From Aeromonas sobria (GTDB lineage Bacteria; Pseudomonadota; Gammaproteobacteria; Enterobacterales; Aeromonadaceae), in NCBI RefSeq assembly GCF_000820145.1, contig NZ_CDBW01000025.1:1-51462 (forward strand): 51,462 nucleotides of DNA, written 5' to 3'. Made by a program: the position numbers and the translations under genes. This document shows positions 15,838-25,197 of this stretch, in pieces. Position 1 is the stretch's first letter. Each line of letters opens with the position of its first letter. The notes below the pieces were generated by a model. It had not been told where the DNA came from and searched no databases. It was given only the letters and a program-made list of their open reading frames with translations.

Positions 15838-17037
15838 ATGAGCAAGTTGGTATTGATCCTTAACTGCGGTAGCTCTTCCCTGAAATTTGCCGTAATGGAC
15901 GCCGAAACAGGTGAGGACATGCTGTCCGGCCTGGCCGAATGCTTCAATCTGGATGATGCACGTATTAAATGGAAACTCCACGGGGTCAAGGGCGAAGCCA
16001 TGCTGGGAGCGGGTGCCGCTCACCAGGCCGCCCTCGACCATATCGTGGGTCACATCCTGCCGCAGGATCCGACTCTTACCGAGCAACTGGTGGCCATCGG
16101 TCACCGCATCGTGCACGGTGGCGAGCAGTTCTCCCGCTCCGTGCGTATTGATGACGGCGTGATCGCCGGTATCGAAGCCGCCATTCCGTTCGCCCCGCTG
16201 CACAACCCGGCCCACCTCATCGGCATTCGTGCCGCGCTGAAGGTGTTCCCGCAGCTGGCAGAGAAGAACGTGGCCGTATTCGACACCGCCTTCCACCAGA
16301 CCCTGCCGCAAGAGGCTTACCTCTATGCGTTGCCGCACAAGCTTTATCGTGAACACGGCATTCGTCGTTACGGCGCCCACGGCACTTCCCACCGCTATAT
16401 CGCGGAAGAAGTGGCCAAGGAGCTGGGCAAGCCGTTGCATGAGTTGAACATCATCAACTGCCACCTGGGCAACGGTGCCTCTGTTTGCGCCATCAAGAAC
16501 GGCGAGTCTGTTGACACCTCCATGGGGCTGACTCCGCTGGAAGGGCTGGCGATGGGTACCCGCAGTGGTGATATCGATCCTGCAGTGGTGTTCTTCATGC
16601 ACGACCAGCTTGGTTACAGCGTGGACGAGATTAACCATGTGCTGACCCGCGAATCCGGTCTGTTGGGCCTGACTGAAGCGAGCAGTGACTGCCGCTACGT
16701 CACCAGCAACTACGCCACCGACGCCGGTGCCAAGCGTGCGCTGGATGTGTTCACCTACCGTGTTGCCAAGTATGTCGGTGCCTATGCTGCCGCCATGGAC
16801 GGTCGTCTGGATGCCCTGGTGTTCACCGGTGGTATCGGTGAAAACGCCGCCATGGTGCGCGAGATGGTGCTGGCTCGTCTGGCCCTGTTCGGCTTCAAGG
16901 TGGACCAAGAGGCCAACAACGCCGCGGTACTGGGTGGCGAAGGTCGCATCACCACCGCCGACAGCCGTTGCGCCCTGGTGATCCCGACCAACGAAGAACT
17001 GGTCATCGCCCGCGATGCCCTGAGCCTGGTCTGCTAA
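15838..17037 (+). CDS. ackA: acetate kinase
   Basis: The 399-aa product has the ASKHA kinase signatures: [14 protein letters not shown] at residues 4-17, [11 protein letters not shown] near residue 90, and the acetate kinase blocks [10 protein letters not shown] and [12 protein letters not shown]. It converts acetate and ATP to acetyl phosphate and ADP, and the reverse for ATP synthesis in overflow or fermentative metabolism. AGGAAG lies 10 bases before the ATG. In many enterics and vibrios pta follows directly, but here the next gene is a mechanosensitive channel behind a strong terminator, so pta must lie elsewhere or this is a second, pta-less copy. Confidence 0.95.
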   Translation: MSKLVLILNCGSSSLKFAVMDAETGEDMLSGLAECFNLDDARIKWKLHGVKGEAMLGAGAAHQAALDHIVGHILPQDPTLTEQLVAIGHRIVHGGEQFSRSVRIDDGVIAGIEAAIPFAPLHNPAHLIGIRAALKVFPQLAEKNVAVFDTAFHQTLPQEAYLYALPHKLYREHGIRRYGAHGTSHRYIAEEVAKELGKPLHELNIINCHLGNGASVCAIKNGESVDTSMGLTPLEGLAMGTRSGDIDPAVVFFMHDQLGYSVDEINHVLTRESGLLGLTEASSDCRYVTSNYATDAGAKRALDVFTYRVAKYVGAYAAAMDGRLDALVFTGGIGENAAMVREMVLARLALFGFKVDQEANNAAVLGGEGRITTADSRCALVIPTNEELVIARDALSLVC

Positions 17038-17054
17038 GCCAGCCTCGCTTTGAA

Positions 17055-17082
17055 ACAACGCCCGGCCTGTGCCGGGCGTTGT
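17055..17082 (+). terminator. ackA terminator
   Basis: ACAACGCCCGGC (17055-17066), loop CTGT, GCCGGGCGTTGT (17071-17082): a perfect 12-bp stem followed by a mixed CGTTTC tail. Confidence 0.8.
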
Positions 17083-17178
17083 CGTTTCTGGCGTCCGCCG
17101 ATTTGACATGGGGGAGGGGAGCGGTACCCTGACCTCACTGTTTTTGCAGCCAGCGGCTGCCAGGTTCGGGAGAGAACA

Positions 17179-18420
17179 ATGAAAGAGGCGTTTTTTAACT
17201 GGTTGTCGGGCCTTGGGGTGGAAGTGACCAACCTGATGGCGCTGGTGATCGCGCTGGGTTTTATCGTCATCACCTCGTTGCTGCTGCACATGGTGCTGCA
17301 CCGGGTGTTGCTGGTACGGCTGGTCGGGCTCCTCGGCAAGGCCAAGCAGGTGTGGCTGCCGCCCGAGCTGCAACAGCGCCTCTTCAACCGGCTCGCCTTC
17401 GTGCTGCAGGGGGCCGTGCTGCTCGGTCAGGCGGAGATCTGGTTGCCCCGTCAATCGGATAGCCTCAAGCTTATCGAGATGGTGGCCCAGTTCTGGATCC
17501 TGCTGTTCCTGCTGCTGGCCTTCTTCGCCCTGCTCGACTGCGTGTTGTCGGTGAGTCGCTATACCCGGCTTGGCCGGGATTTGCCCCTGCGCGGTATCTT
17601 CCAGGGGGCCAAGCTGGTAGGCAGCATTCTGGTGGGCATCCTGATGATTGCCCTGCTGCTTGGCAAGTCGCCGCTGTTCCTGTTCAGCGGTCTGGGTGCC
17701 ATGACCGCAGTGCTGATGTTGGTGTTCAAGGACCCCATTCTCGGGCTGGTGGCGGGGATCCAGCTCTCCGCCAACCGGATGCTGAGCGTCGGCAACTGGC
17801 TGCAGATGGACAAGTACGGCGCCGATGGTGAGGTGACCGACATCGGCCTTACCACGGTCAAGGTGTCAAACTGGGACAAGACCATCACCACCATTCCCAC
17901 CTATGCGCTGATCTCGGATTCTTTCAAGAACTGGCAGGGGATGACCGAATCGGGCGGCCGCCGCATCAAGCGCAGCGTCAATATCGACATGACCAGCGTG
18001 CGCTTTCTGACTGCCGATGAGCAGTTGCAGCTCAAGCAGGCGCAACTGCTGGCACCCTATCTCAGCCGCAAGGAGCAGGAGCTGAGCGCCTACAACCAGC
18101 AGTTGAGCGATGCCTTGAGCTGCCCCATCAACGGTCGCCACCTCACCAACCTCGGTACTCTGCGCGCCTATCTGGATGCCTACCTGCGTGCCCACACCGG
18201 CATTCGCAAGGAGATGACCCTGATGGTGCGCCAGCTGGCGCCCACTTCAGATGGCCTGCCGCTGGAGATTTACTGCTTTACCGCGACGACCGCATGGGCC
18301 GATTACGAAGGGATCCAGGCCGATATTTTCGACCATATCTTTGCCGTTATTGAGCAATTTCATCTGCGGTTGCATCAATCTCCCACAGGTTACGACATGC
18401 GTGGCTGGCAACGGGGATAA
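17179..18420 (+). CDS. ybdG: MscS-type mechanosensitive channel, YbdG-like
   Basis: A 413-aa inner-membrane protein with about five transmembrane helices in the first 200 residues. The MscS pore and beta domain follow: PLFLFSGLGAMTAVLMLVFKDPILGLVAGIQLSANRML (residues about 163-200), then VGNWLQMDKYGADGEVTDIGLTTVKV. Length and the short N terminus match E. coli YbdG (415 aa), also called MscM, a low-conductance channel that opens on hypo-osmotic shock. GGGAGAG before the ATG at 17179 is a fair Shine-Dalgarno. It stands alone between the ackA terminator and the L,D-transpeptidase gene. Confidence 0.88.
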   Translation: MKEAFFNWLSGLGVEVTNLMALVIALGFIVITSLLLHMVLHRVLLVRLVGLLGKAKQVWLPPELQQRLFNRLAFVLQGAVLLGQAEIWLPRQSDSLKLIEMVAQFWILLFLLLAFFALLDCVLSVSRYTRLGRDLPLRGIFQGAKLVGSILVGILMIALLLGKSPLFLFSGLGAMTAVLMLVFKDPILGLVAGIQLSANRMLSVGNWLQMDKYGADGEVTDIGLTTVKVSNWDKTITTIPTYALISDSFKNWQGMTESGGRRIKRSVNIDMTSVRFLTADEQLQLKQAQLLAPYLSRKEQELSAYNQQLSDALSCPINGRHLTNLGTLRAYLDAYLRAHTGIRKEMTLMVRQLAPTSDGLPLEIYCFTATTAWADYEGIQADIFDHIFAVIEQFHLRLHQSPTGYDMRGWQRG

Positions 18421-18607
18421 GCAAGGAGATCGGGCGGGTCGAGGACGCGGAAAAATCCGTATATTAATCATCGACCCATCACTACTTGTCGGTTGAAATT
18501 TGGCGTGCAGAGGAGAAAAATGGCGGCCTTCTCTTCGCGCCCCTGATCCCAGCTTGATCAGCTGCCAGCCCAGAGACGTCACTTCAAGTCATCATCATGG
18601 GAAAGTT

Positions 18608-19534
18608 ATGAAGCTCCTTCGCAATAGTGTGGCAACCCTCTGCTACAGCCTGCTGCTGACCGCTGCGCCGGTTTTCGCTGTTGAATATGCTCTGCCTGCG
18701 GCCAACAGCCGTCTGGTGGGGGAAAATCTGCAATACGTAGTCCCGGCTGAAGAGAACGGCCAGCCGCTGGAGGCCATTGCGGCGAAATTCCAGCTGGGGC
18801 TCACCAACATGACTGAAGCCAACCCCGATGCGGATCCCCTGCTGGTACAGACCGGCGAGAAGCTGGTGATCCCCCAGCAGCTGATCCTGCCGGATGCCCC
18901 GCGGGAAGGGTTGGTGCTCAACGTGGCCGAAATGCGCCTCTACTACTACCCCAAGGGTAAAAAAGTGGTGGAAGTGCTGCCCATCGGCATCGGCCAGCTC
19001 GGCACCGACACCCCGGAAAACTGGGTGACCAGCGTACAGCGCAAGAAAGCGGGCCCGACCTGGACCCCGACCGCCAAGATGCACGCTGAATATGCCGCCA
19101 ATGGCAAGAGTCTGCCGGCGGTCTGGCCGGCTGGCCCGGACAACCCCATGGGGCTGTTCGCCCTCTACATCGGCAAGATGTACGCCATCCACGGTACCAA
19201 CGCCAACTTCGGTATCGGCCTGCGGGTGAGCCACGGTTGCGTGCGTCTGCGTAACGACGATATCGCCTACCTGTTCAAGCAGGTACCGGTCGGTACCCGC
19301 GTCCAGTTCGTCAACCAGCCGATCAAGGCCTCTGTGGAACAGGATGGTCACCGTTATCTGGAAGTGCACCAGCCGCTTTCGCGCAGCGAGGAGGAGTTCA
19401 ACTCCAAGCTGCCGGCGCCGCTGCCGATGACCCCAACGGTGACTCGCTTCATCGCTCACGCCGATAGCGACTCCCAGCTGGTGAAACAGGCGCTGGAACA
19501 GCGCAACGGCATGCCGATGGCAATCAACCGCTAA
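18608..19534 (+). CDS. L,D-transpeptidase (ErfK/YbiS/YcfS/YnhG family)
   Basis: A 308-aa exported protein. Residues 1-24 form a signal peptide (cut near PVFA-VEY). Residues about 40-92 look like a LysM-type binding module ([19 protein letters not shown]). The catalytic YkuD domain covers about 100-245, with the active-site block [23 protein letters not shown] split around His195 and His209, and catalytic Cys211. Members attach Braun lipoprotein to peptidoglycan or form 3-3 crosslinks; which one applies here cannot be told. The open frame extends upstream to 18500, but only the ATG at 18608 opens a proper signal peptide; GGAAAG precedes it. Confidence 0.93.
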   Translation: MKLLRNSVATLCYSLLLTAAPVFAVEYALPAANSRLVGENLQYVVPAEENGQPLEAIAAKFQLGLTNMTEANPDADPLLVQTGEKLVIPQQLILPDAPREGLVLNVAEMRLYYYPKGKKVVEVLPIGIGQLGTDTPENWVTSVQRKKAGPTWTPTAKMHAEYAANGKSLPAVWPAGPDNPMGLFALYIGKMYAIHGTNANFGIGLRVSHGCVRLRNDDIAYLFKQVPVGTRVQFVNQPIKASVEQDGHRYLEVHQPLSRSEEEFNSKLPAPLPMTPTVTRFIAHADSDSQLVKQALEQRNGMPMAINR

Positions 19535-19553
19535 GGCAGATCCCCGTCATGAC

Positions 19554-19585
19554 AAAGGGCGAACAGCATGCTGTTCGCCCTTTTT
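19554..19585. terminator. bidirectional terminator
   Basis: AAAGGGCGAACAG (19554-19566), loop CATG, CTGTTCGCCCTTT (19571-19583), T-run after. It sits between the convergent L,D-transpeptidase and VirK-like genes and can serve both. Confidence 0.88.
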
Positions 19586-19602
19586 GTTTCTGCTGGTCTG
19601 AC

Positions 19603-20496
19603 TCAGCTTCGCAGCAGATTTGCCTGCAGCTCGCTGCCGAGCTGATCGAGCAACTGGTAGCGCGCCTTGTAGCTGGCCCGCTTGCGGGAGGGGATCTCCT
19701 CCAGCGTTTTGCGTGGCACCTCCAGCGGCAGGCTCATCCAGAGTGCATCCTGCACGCTGCCCTGATGCTCCTGCCACAAGCCATCCAGATCAAATTTGAC
19801 CCGTTCGGCGGTGCGTTTGCTGCTCTGATAGACATGGCTCTGGGTACGGATCCCGAGCAGGGTGTTGCATGCCAACCCCCGGGCCAGCTCGGCGGCCATA
19901 TAGACCAGCAGGGACATGGGGCGCAGCCCGCCGCAGGCCTTGGTGACCTGCTTGATCTCCTCGCTCAGCCCCTTGCCGCCCTGCAGCGAGCAGATCTCGA
20001 GGGTTGGGCTTGGAGCGGGGCGCAGATTGAGGGCCATGTAATAGAGCGCGGCGTCACCCAGCTTGAGGGTCAGGCTCATCTCCCCCTCTTTGCCCATGTG
20101 GGTTTGGTAATCCAGTTGCAGGGTCAGCGGTGCCGTCAGCTTGTCGCTCTGCCACTGGGCCAGCAGCAGGCCGCGCCCGCTGTAGATCGCCAGTTGCTGC
20201 GCCTTGGGCAGCTGACGGGCCAGCTGCTGGTAGTGGCCGCTGATAAGCCCCGCGCGCAGCCTCTTGCCCAGTCCTTTGTGGCGATAGGGGTGGATCGGCT
20301 TTTCCAGAATATCGGGGAAGCGGCTGATCGCCTGCGCCAGCAGCGGTTGCTCCTGCTGCTGGCGATAGAGGGCGCGGGCGCCGGGATTGAGCCAGAGACG
20401 CCCCACATACTTGGCCCGTCTGATGAGATGACCCGACTCCTCCACCGGGTGAAGGCGGCGGGCGAGGGTTCGCAGGTGTGACAGATGAGATGACAT
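19603..20496 (-). CDS. VirK/YbjX family (DUF535) protein
   Basis: A 297-aa soluble protein. Family marks include HPYRHKGL (residues near 68), HYQQL, and the C-terminal blocks YMAAELARGLACNTLLGI and FDLDGLWQEHQG, all typical of VirK/YbjX (DUF535). In enteric pathogens members are PhoP-regulated and linked to membrane stress and antimicrobial-peptide resistance, but their biochemistry is unknown. The ATG at 20494-20496 has AGAGG 8 bases upstream; the frame extends further to 20580 without a ribosome site. I saw no clear PhoP box upstream. Confidence 0.85.
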   Translation of the reverse strand: MSSHLSHLRTLARRLHPVEESGHLIRRAKYVGRLWLNPGARALYRQQQEQPLLAQAISRFPDILEKPIHPYRHKGLGKRLRAGLISGHYQQLARQLPKAQQLAIYSGRGLLLAQWQSDKLTAPLTLQLDYQTHMGKEGEMSLTLKLGDAALYYMALNLRPAPSPTLEICSLQGGKGLSEEIKQVTKACGGLRPMSLLVYMAAELARGLACNTLLGIRTQSHVYQSSKRTAERVKFDLDGLWQEHQGSVQDALWMSLPLEVPRKTLEEIPSRKRASYKARYQLLDQLGSELQANLLRS

Positions 20497-20821
20497 GGTG
20501 CCGACCTCTGACTGGTGTGATGAGACAGGGCGGGGAGTGTAGGAGCGGGGCGCAGGCTTGTAAAAAATGGATAGTAACAAAATGTGAAAACATAACGCTC
20601 AATAGCTGCCGGTGCGGCGATATGGCCGCCACGGTCACGGCAGAAAATCTGGTGCCATCCTCTTGATGCGGCAGATGATTTGATGCGCAAAGGTTTTTAT
20701 TGTGTTTTGTGTTTGTTAAAAGTGGTTGAGCTGGCGCGAACGGCTGATTAAGCTAGGTCGGTTTTTTAGGGATGAGCCCGTCACCAGAGCGGGCAGAAAA
20801 TGACACAAAACGGAGTTTTGC
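20497..20821. other. 325-bp divergent intergenic region
   Basis: This region must hold the promoters of the VirK-like gene and putP. Apart from AT-rich stretches near 20690-20725 and the putP ribosome site (ACGGAG at 20811-20816) I see no conserved operator. Confidence 0.5.
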
Positions 20822-22339
20822 ATGACAGCTAGCACACCCATGTTAATCACCTTCCTGGTGTATATCCTCGGAATGGTGCTGATCGGCTTCGTCGCCTATC
20901 GCGCCACCCGCAACTTTGATGACTACATTCTGGGCGGCCGCCGGATGGGGAGCTGGGTGACCGCCCTCTCTGCCGGTGCCTCCGACATGAGCGGCTGGCT
21001 GCTGATGGGCCTGCCCGGCGCCGTCTTCGTCAGCGGCATTTCCGAGAGCTGGATCGCCATCGGTCTGGTGATCGGCGCCTACCTCAACTGGCGCTGGGTA
21101 GCGGGTCGCCTGCGGGTACATACCGAGAAGAACCGCAACGCCCTGACCCTGCCGGACTACTTCACCTACCGCTTTGAAGATCACAGCAAGGTGCTGCGCA
21201 TCCTCTCGGCGCTGGTGATCCTGCTGTTCTTCACCATCTATTGCGCCTCTGGCGTGGTGGCCGGTGCCCGTCTGTTCGAGAGCACCTTCGGCATGGATTA
21301 CAACACCGCCCTCTGGGTCGGTGCCGCTGCCACCATCACCTACACCTTCTTCGGCGGCTTCCTCGCGGTGAGCTGGACCGATACGGTGCAGGCGACCCTG
21401 ATGATCTTTGCCCTGATCCTGACGCCGGTGTTCGTCATCATCGCCGTCGGCGGGGTGGACAGCGCCATGATCGAAGTGGCCGCCAAGAGCGCCACCAACC
21501 TCGACATGTTCAAGAATCTGGATGTGATCGCCATTGTCTCGCTGATGGCCTGGGGCCTTGGCTACTTTGGTCAGCCCCACATTCTGGCCCGCTTCATGGC
21601 GGCAGATTCCCACCACTCCATGGCCAATGCCCGTCGCATCAGCATGACCTGGATGGTGTTCTGCCTCGCTGGCGCGGTGGCCATCGGCTTCTTCGGGCTG
21701 GCCTACTTTGCCCGCTTCCCGGAAGTGGCGGCTGGGGTGACCGGCAACCCGGAGCGGGTCTTTATCGAGCTCTCCAAGATCCTGTTCAACCCCTGGATCG
21801 CCGGTGTGCTGCTCTCCGCCATTCTGGCGGCGGTGATGAGTACCCTGAGCTGCCAGTTGCTGGTCTGCTCCAGCGCCATCACCGAGGATCTCTACAAACC
21901 CTTCCTGCGCAAGAATGCCTCCCAGCGTGAGCTGGTGTGGGTGGGGCGCCTGATGGTGCTGCTGATCTCGGTGATTGCCATCGCCGTCGCCATGAATCCG
22001 GAGAACCGGGTGCTGGGGCTGGTGAGCTACGCCTGGGCCGGTTTCGGTGCCGCCTTCGGCCCCGTGGTGCTGCTCTCGGTGCTGTGGCCGCGGATGACCC
22101 GCAACGGCGCGCTGGCAGGCATGCTGGTTGGTGCCATCACCGTCATCGTCTGGAAGCAGTTCGGCTGGCTGGGGCTGTATGAAATCATCCCGGGCTTCCT
22201 GTTCGCGCTGCTGGCTATCGTGGTGGGCAGTCTGTTGAGCGAAGCGCCATCAAAGGCGATGCTGGAGCGTTTCCGCGAGGCAGAGGAGGAGTTTAATACC
22301 CCTGCCGAGAGCGTGGGAGAGCCGGTCGCGGTCAACTGA
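20822..22339 (+). CDS. putP: sodium/proline symporter
   Basis: A 505-aa member of the solute:sodium symporter family with about 13 membrane helices. PutP marks include FDDYILGGRRMGSWVTALSAGASDMSGW (residues about 32-59, holding the sodium-site Asp and Ser), NALTLPDYF and FAFGGFLAVSWTD-like TFFGGFLAVSWTD. It imports proline with sodium for catabolism or osmoprotection. ACGGAG lies 6-7 bases before the ATG. No putA is adjacent in this window; the neighbours are unrelated. Confidence 0.95.
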   Translation: MTASTPMLITFLVYILGMVLIGFVAYRATRNFDDYILGGRRMGSWVTALSAGASDMSGWLLMGLPGAVFVSGISESWIAIGLVIGAYLNWRWVAGRLRVHTEKNRNALTLPDYFTYRFEDHSKVLRILSALVILLFFTIYCASGVVAGARLFESTFGMDYNTALWVGAAATITYTFFGGFLAVSWTDTVQATLMIFALILTPVFVIIAVGGVDSAMIEVAAKSATNLDMFKNLDVIAIVSLMAWGLGYFGQPHILARFMAADSHHSMANARRISMTWMVFCLAGAVAIGFFGLAYFARFPEVAAGVTGNPERVFIELSKILFNPWIAGVLLSAILAAVMSTLSCQLLVCSSAITEDLYKPFLRKNASQRELVWVGRLMVLLISVIAIAVAMNPENRVLGLVSYAWAGFGAAFGPVVLLSVLWPRMTRNGALAGMLVGAITVIVWKQFGWLGLYEIIPGFLFALLAIVVGSLLSEAPSKAMLERFREAEEEFNTPAESVGEPVAVN

Positions 22340-22364
22340 ACCGGTTAATCCCGCTCTGATAAAG

Positions 22365-22430
22365 AGCCCCGCCCCGGATGAGGTGTGCCCTGGTTGGCCA
22401 TCCTTGTACCGGTTTGGCGGGGCTTTGTGC
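22365..22430 (+). terminator. putP terminator (long-loop)
   Basis: AGCCCCGCC (22365-22373) pairs with GGCGGGGCT (22416-22424), followed by TTGTG. The loop of about 40 bases is long, so this is a weaker call. Confidence 0.5.
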
Positions 22431-22546
22431 TATCTGATTCACTCTTGGGCACTTTTTTCTGTTCGGCCAGTGGCTCAGGGGTGCTGGCTTTCTTTTGTCT
22501 TGCCACCGAATATGGGACACTAGGCCGCCTGAAGGAGACCTAGTGC

Positions 22547-22864
22547 ATGCGGCTATTCACCCTGATCCTGATCCTCCTGCTGGGGGGACTGCAATATGAC
22601 CTCTGGCTGGGGAAGAACGGGCTATCCGATTATCAGAACCTGTCGGAGGCCATCTCGCAGCAACAGCGGGACAACCAGACTCTCAAGGATCGTAACGACC
22701 TCATCTACCGCGAGATAGATGATCTCACCTCTGGCCTTGCGGCCATCGAGGAGCTGTCGCGCAACGATCTGGGTTACATCAAGCAGGGGGAGACCTTCTA
22801 CCGGATCATCCCCAAAGAGAAAGACAAAGAGACGGCGCCGGACGATGAGCCCTACGATGACTGA
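22547..22864 (+). CDS. ftsB: cell division protein FtsB
   Basis: A 105-aa protein with a short N-terminal cytosolic tip, one membrane helix (residues about 3-20, LFTLILILLLGGLQYDLW) and a periplasmic coiled coil (about 28-70) followed by the conserved RNDLGYIKQGETFYRI, a standard FtsB/DivIC ending. It forms the FtsQLB complex that activates septal peptidoglycan synthesis. AAGGAG lies 12 bases before the ATG. Its last 8 bases overlap the ispD start, the gene order seen in most gammaproteobacteria. Confidence 0.95.
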   Translation: MRLFTLILILLLGGLQYDLWLGKNGLSDYQNLSEAISQQQRDNQTLKDRNDLIYREIDDLTSGLAAIEELSRNDLGYIKQGETFYRIIPKEKDKETAPDDEPYDD

Positions 22865-23549
22865 TGCCAGCCGGGTATCCGGCCTGACGGCGATCGTACC
22901 TGCCGCCGGTATCGGCAGCCGGATGGGGGCCGATTGCCCCAAGCAGTACCTGCAACTGGCAGGCAAGACCATTCTCGAACATACCTTGGAGCGGCTGCTC
23001 GCTCACCCCGCCATCACGCAGGTGATAGTGGCGCTGGCGCCCCATGATCGCTGGTTTGAGGCCCTGCCCGTGGCGGCTGACCCGCGCATTGTGCGGGTTG
23101 AGGGAGGCGCCGAGCGCGCCTTTTCCGTCCTCAATGGCCTCCATGTGGCGCAAGGAGAGTGGGTGCTGGTGCACGATGCAGCCCGCCCCTGCCTGACTCA
23201 CGGCGATCTCGATGCGCTGATTGCCGCTGCCATGAGCTGCGGTGGCGCCATTCTCGGCAGTCGGGTGCGCGATACCATGAAGCGCTCCGATGGCGAGGGC
23301 AATATCATCGCCACCGTCGAGCGCGAGCAGCTCTGGCATGCCCTGACGCCGCAGATGTTCCCGACCCGCACCCTGCAACGGGCGCTGGAAGAGGGATTGC
23401 TGCTGGGGGCCACCATCACCGACGAGGCGTCTGCCATGGAACGCGCCGGTTTCACCGTGCGGATGGTGGAGGGGCGCGCCGACAATATCAAAGTGACCCG
23501 GCCTGAAGATCTCTCTTTGGCGGGGTTGTTTCTAAGCCAGCAGGCATAA
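22857..23549 (+). CDS. ispD: 2-C-methyl-D-erythritol 4-phosphate cytidylyltransferase
   Basis: The 230-aa product has the cytidylyltransferase N terminus IVPAAGIGSRMGADCPKQY (residues about 13-31; P-loop-like CTP site), then VHDAARPC and ATVEREQLWHALTPQMF. It is the third step of the MEP isoprenoid pathway: MEP plus CTP to CDP-ME. The ATG at 22857 overlaps the ftsB stop by 8 bp (ATGACTGA), so translation is likely coupled. The frame extends upstream inside ftsB, but that part is antisense to sense in codon use and has no family match. The next step enzyme in this cluster, ispF, follows after a 113-bp gap. Confidence 0.95.
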   Translation: MTDASRVSGLTAIVPAAGIGSRMGADCPKQYLQLAGKTILEHTLERLLAHPAITQVIVALAPHDRWFEALPVAADPRIVRVEGGAERAFSVLNGLHVAQGEWVLVHDAARPCLTHGDLDALIAAAMSCGGAILGSRVRDTMKRSDGEGNIIATVEREQLWHALTPQMFPTRTLQRALEEGLLLGATITDEASAMERAGFTVRMVEGRADNIKVTRPEDLSLAGLFLSQQA

Positions 23550-23585
23550 GCCATTTTTGCAAGAGCAGTGACTAAAGGAGCTGAC

Positions 23586-23666
23586 ATGGTCCGGATTGGA
23601 CAGGGTATTGAGGTGCACCAGTGTGACGGGGTCCTTCCCTGCATGTGTGGAGGATGCCAGGTATGA
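23586..23666 (+). CDS. 26-aa leader ORF resembling the IspF N terminus
   Basis: AAAGGAG at 23574-23580 stands 5 bases before ATG 23586; the stop TGA (23664-23666) overlaps the ispF ATG (23663-23665) as ATGA. The peptide begins [15 protein letters not shown] and ends PCMCGGCQV. Aligned without gaps to the start of IspF ([15 protein letters not shown] ... PCMLGGVPV), 14 of 26 residues agree and several others are conservative (F/I, D/E, K/Q). By my hand count 51 of 78 bases agree, with many of the differences at third positions. It is therefore a diverged tandem copy of the ispF start that has kept a ribosome site and an open frame. A role as a coupled leader peptide is inferred. Confidence 0.7.
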   Translation: MVRIGQGIEVHQCDGVLPCMCGGCQV

Positions 23667-24139
23667 TGCGCATTGGTCATGGTTTTGATGTACACAAGTT
23701 TGGTGGGGAAGGCCCCTGCATGCTGGGCGGCGTGCCGGTTCCCTACGAGCAGGGACTGATTGCCCACTCCGACGGTGACGTGGTGCTGCACGCAGTAAGC
23801 GATGCCCTGCTGGGTGCCATCGGCGCCGGTGACATCGGTCGCCACTTCCCCGATACCGCCGCCGAATTCAAGGGGATCGACAGCCGTATCCTGCTGCGGG
23901 ACGTGTTTGCCCGGGTACAGCAAGCGGGTTATGCCATCGGCAATCTGGATGTCACCATCATCGCTCAGGCTCCCAAAATGGCTCCCCATATCGACGCCAT
24001 GTGCGCCGTGCTGGCCGCCGATCTGCAATGTGATTTGAACCGGGTGAACGTCAAGGCGACCACCACCGAACAGCTTGGGTTTACGGGGCGCAAGGAAGGG
24101 ATCGCCACCGAAGCCGTCGTCCTACTGGTGAAACAATAA
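23663..24139 (+). CDS. ispF: 2-C-methyl-D-erythritol 2,4-cyclodiphosphate synthase
   Basis: The 158-aa product starts [15 protein letters not shown], with the metal ligands Asp9 and His11, and has the IspF blocks [20 protein letters not shown] (split at His43), [15 protein letters not shown] and [13 protein letters not shown]. It makes MEcPP from CDP-ME-2P in the MEP pathway, as a trimer. GGAGG at 23649-23653 sets the start at 23663; the ATG at 23666 would drop one Met. Unlike the usual direct ispD-ispF junction, an 81-bp leader ORF lies upstream. The stop codon overlaps the truD ATG by one base (TAATG). Confidence 0.95.
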   Translation: MMRIGHGFDVHKFGGEGPCMLGGVPVPYEQGLIAHSDGDVVLHAVSDALLGAIGAGDIGRHFPDTAAEFKGIDSRILLRDVFARVQQAGYAIGNLDVTIIAQAPKMAPHIDAMCAVLAADLQCDLNRVNVKATTTEQLGFTGRKEGIATEAVVLLVKQ

Positions 24140-25197
24140 TGCTGGAACAACTTGCCTATCTGCACGGGGCACCCACTGCCCGCGGTATCCTCAAGGCTGA
24201 GGCCGCCGATTTCGTGGTGAATGAAGATCTTGGTTTCGAGCCCTGCGGGGAAGGGGAGCATATCTTCGTCCGGGTGCGCAAAACCGGCGAGAACACTGCC
24301 TGGGTGGCGGGTCTACTGGCCGATGCGGCCGGGGTCAATCGCAATGCGGTGAGCTGGGCGGGTCTCAAAGATCGCCACGCGGTCACCGAGCAGTGGTTCG
24401 GCATTCACCTGCCGGGCAAGGCCGAACCGGACTTGTCGGTCATCGAGAGTGCCAGCATCCAGATCCTGCAAGCCAAGCGCCACAACAAGAAGCTGCGGGT
24501 GGGTTACCTCAAGGGCAACCACTTTACCCTGCGTTTGACCGATGTCAGCCAGGTTGAGGCACTGGAAGATCGTCTGCAGGCCATCGCCACTGAGGGCGTC
24601 CCCAATTATTATGGTGAGCAGCGGTTTGGCCGTGATGGCAACAACCTGGAAGCGGCCAAGGCGATGTTCGCCGGCAAGCGGATCAAGGATCGCAACAAGC
24701 GCTCCCTCTACCTCTCTGCCGCCCGTAGCATGCTGTTCAACGCCATTGTCAGCGCCCGCATCGAGCAGGGGCTGGCTCATCAGTTGCTGGCCGGTGATTG
24801 CGTGATGCTCAAGGGTAGCCACTCCATCTTCAGCGAAGATAGCGTTACCCCTGAGCTGGCGGCCCGCCTCGCCTCCGGCGACGTACAGCTCACCGCGCCC
24901 CAGTGGGGTCGTGGCCGTCTGGCCAGTCAGGGCGCCGCTGCTGAGTTCGAACAGGGCGTGCTGGCCCCGTATGCCGAGTGGTGTGACGGGCTGGAGAAAG
25001 CCGGGCTGGATCAGGATCGCCGCCCGCTGCTGCTCAAGCCGGAACAGATGAGTTGGCAGCTGGATGGCGAGGCGCTGACCCTCTCCTTCTTCCTGCCGGC
25101 GGGCGCGTTTGCCACCAGCGTGGTGCGCGAGTTAATGCTGGCCGAAGAGGCCGATCATGGTTTCAGGAATCAGACCGATGCGAATTCTGGTCAGTAA
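24139..25197 (+). CDS. truD: tRNA pseudouridine(13) synthase
   Basis: A 352-aa protein of the TruD family. The catalytic motif is [15 protein letters not shown] with Asp78, and further marks are [14 protein letters not shown] and [14 protein letters not shown] near the C terminus. It makes pseudouridine at U13 of tRNA-Glu. It is translationally coupled to ispF (TAATG) and its last 20 bases overlap surE. The placement ispF-truD-surE is standard for gammaproteobacteria. Confidence 0.95.
   Translation: MLEQLAYLHGAPTARGILKAEAADFVVNEDLGFEPCGEGEHIFVRVRKTGENTAWVAGLLADAAGVNRNAVSWAGLKDRHAVTEQWFGIHLPGKAEPDLSVIESASIQILQAKRHNKKLRVGYLKGNHFTLRLTDVSQVEALEDRLQAIATEGVPNYYGEQRFGRDGNNLEAAKAMFAGKRIKDRNKRSLYLSAARSMLFNAIVSARIEQGLAHQLLAGDCVMLKGSHSIFSEDSVTPELAARLASGDVQLTAPQWGRGRLASQGAAAEFEQGVLAPYAEWCDGLEKAGLDQDRRPLLLKPEQMSWQLDGEALTLSFFLPAGAFATSVVRELMLAEEADHGFRNQTDANSGQ

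Noticed and set aside
15697..17454. 585-aa minus-strand frame opposite ackA
   Set aside because: Antisense of ackA and the MscS gene; crosses the ackA terminator.
20497..20821. PhoP or CRP site upstream of the VirK-like gene and putP
   Set aside because: No stretch matched either consensus well enough.
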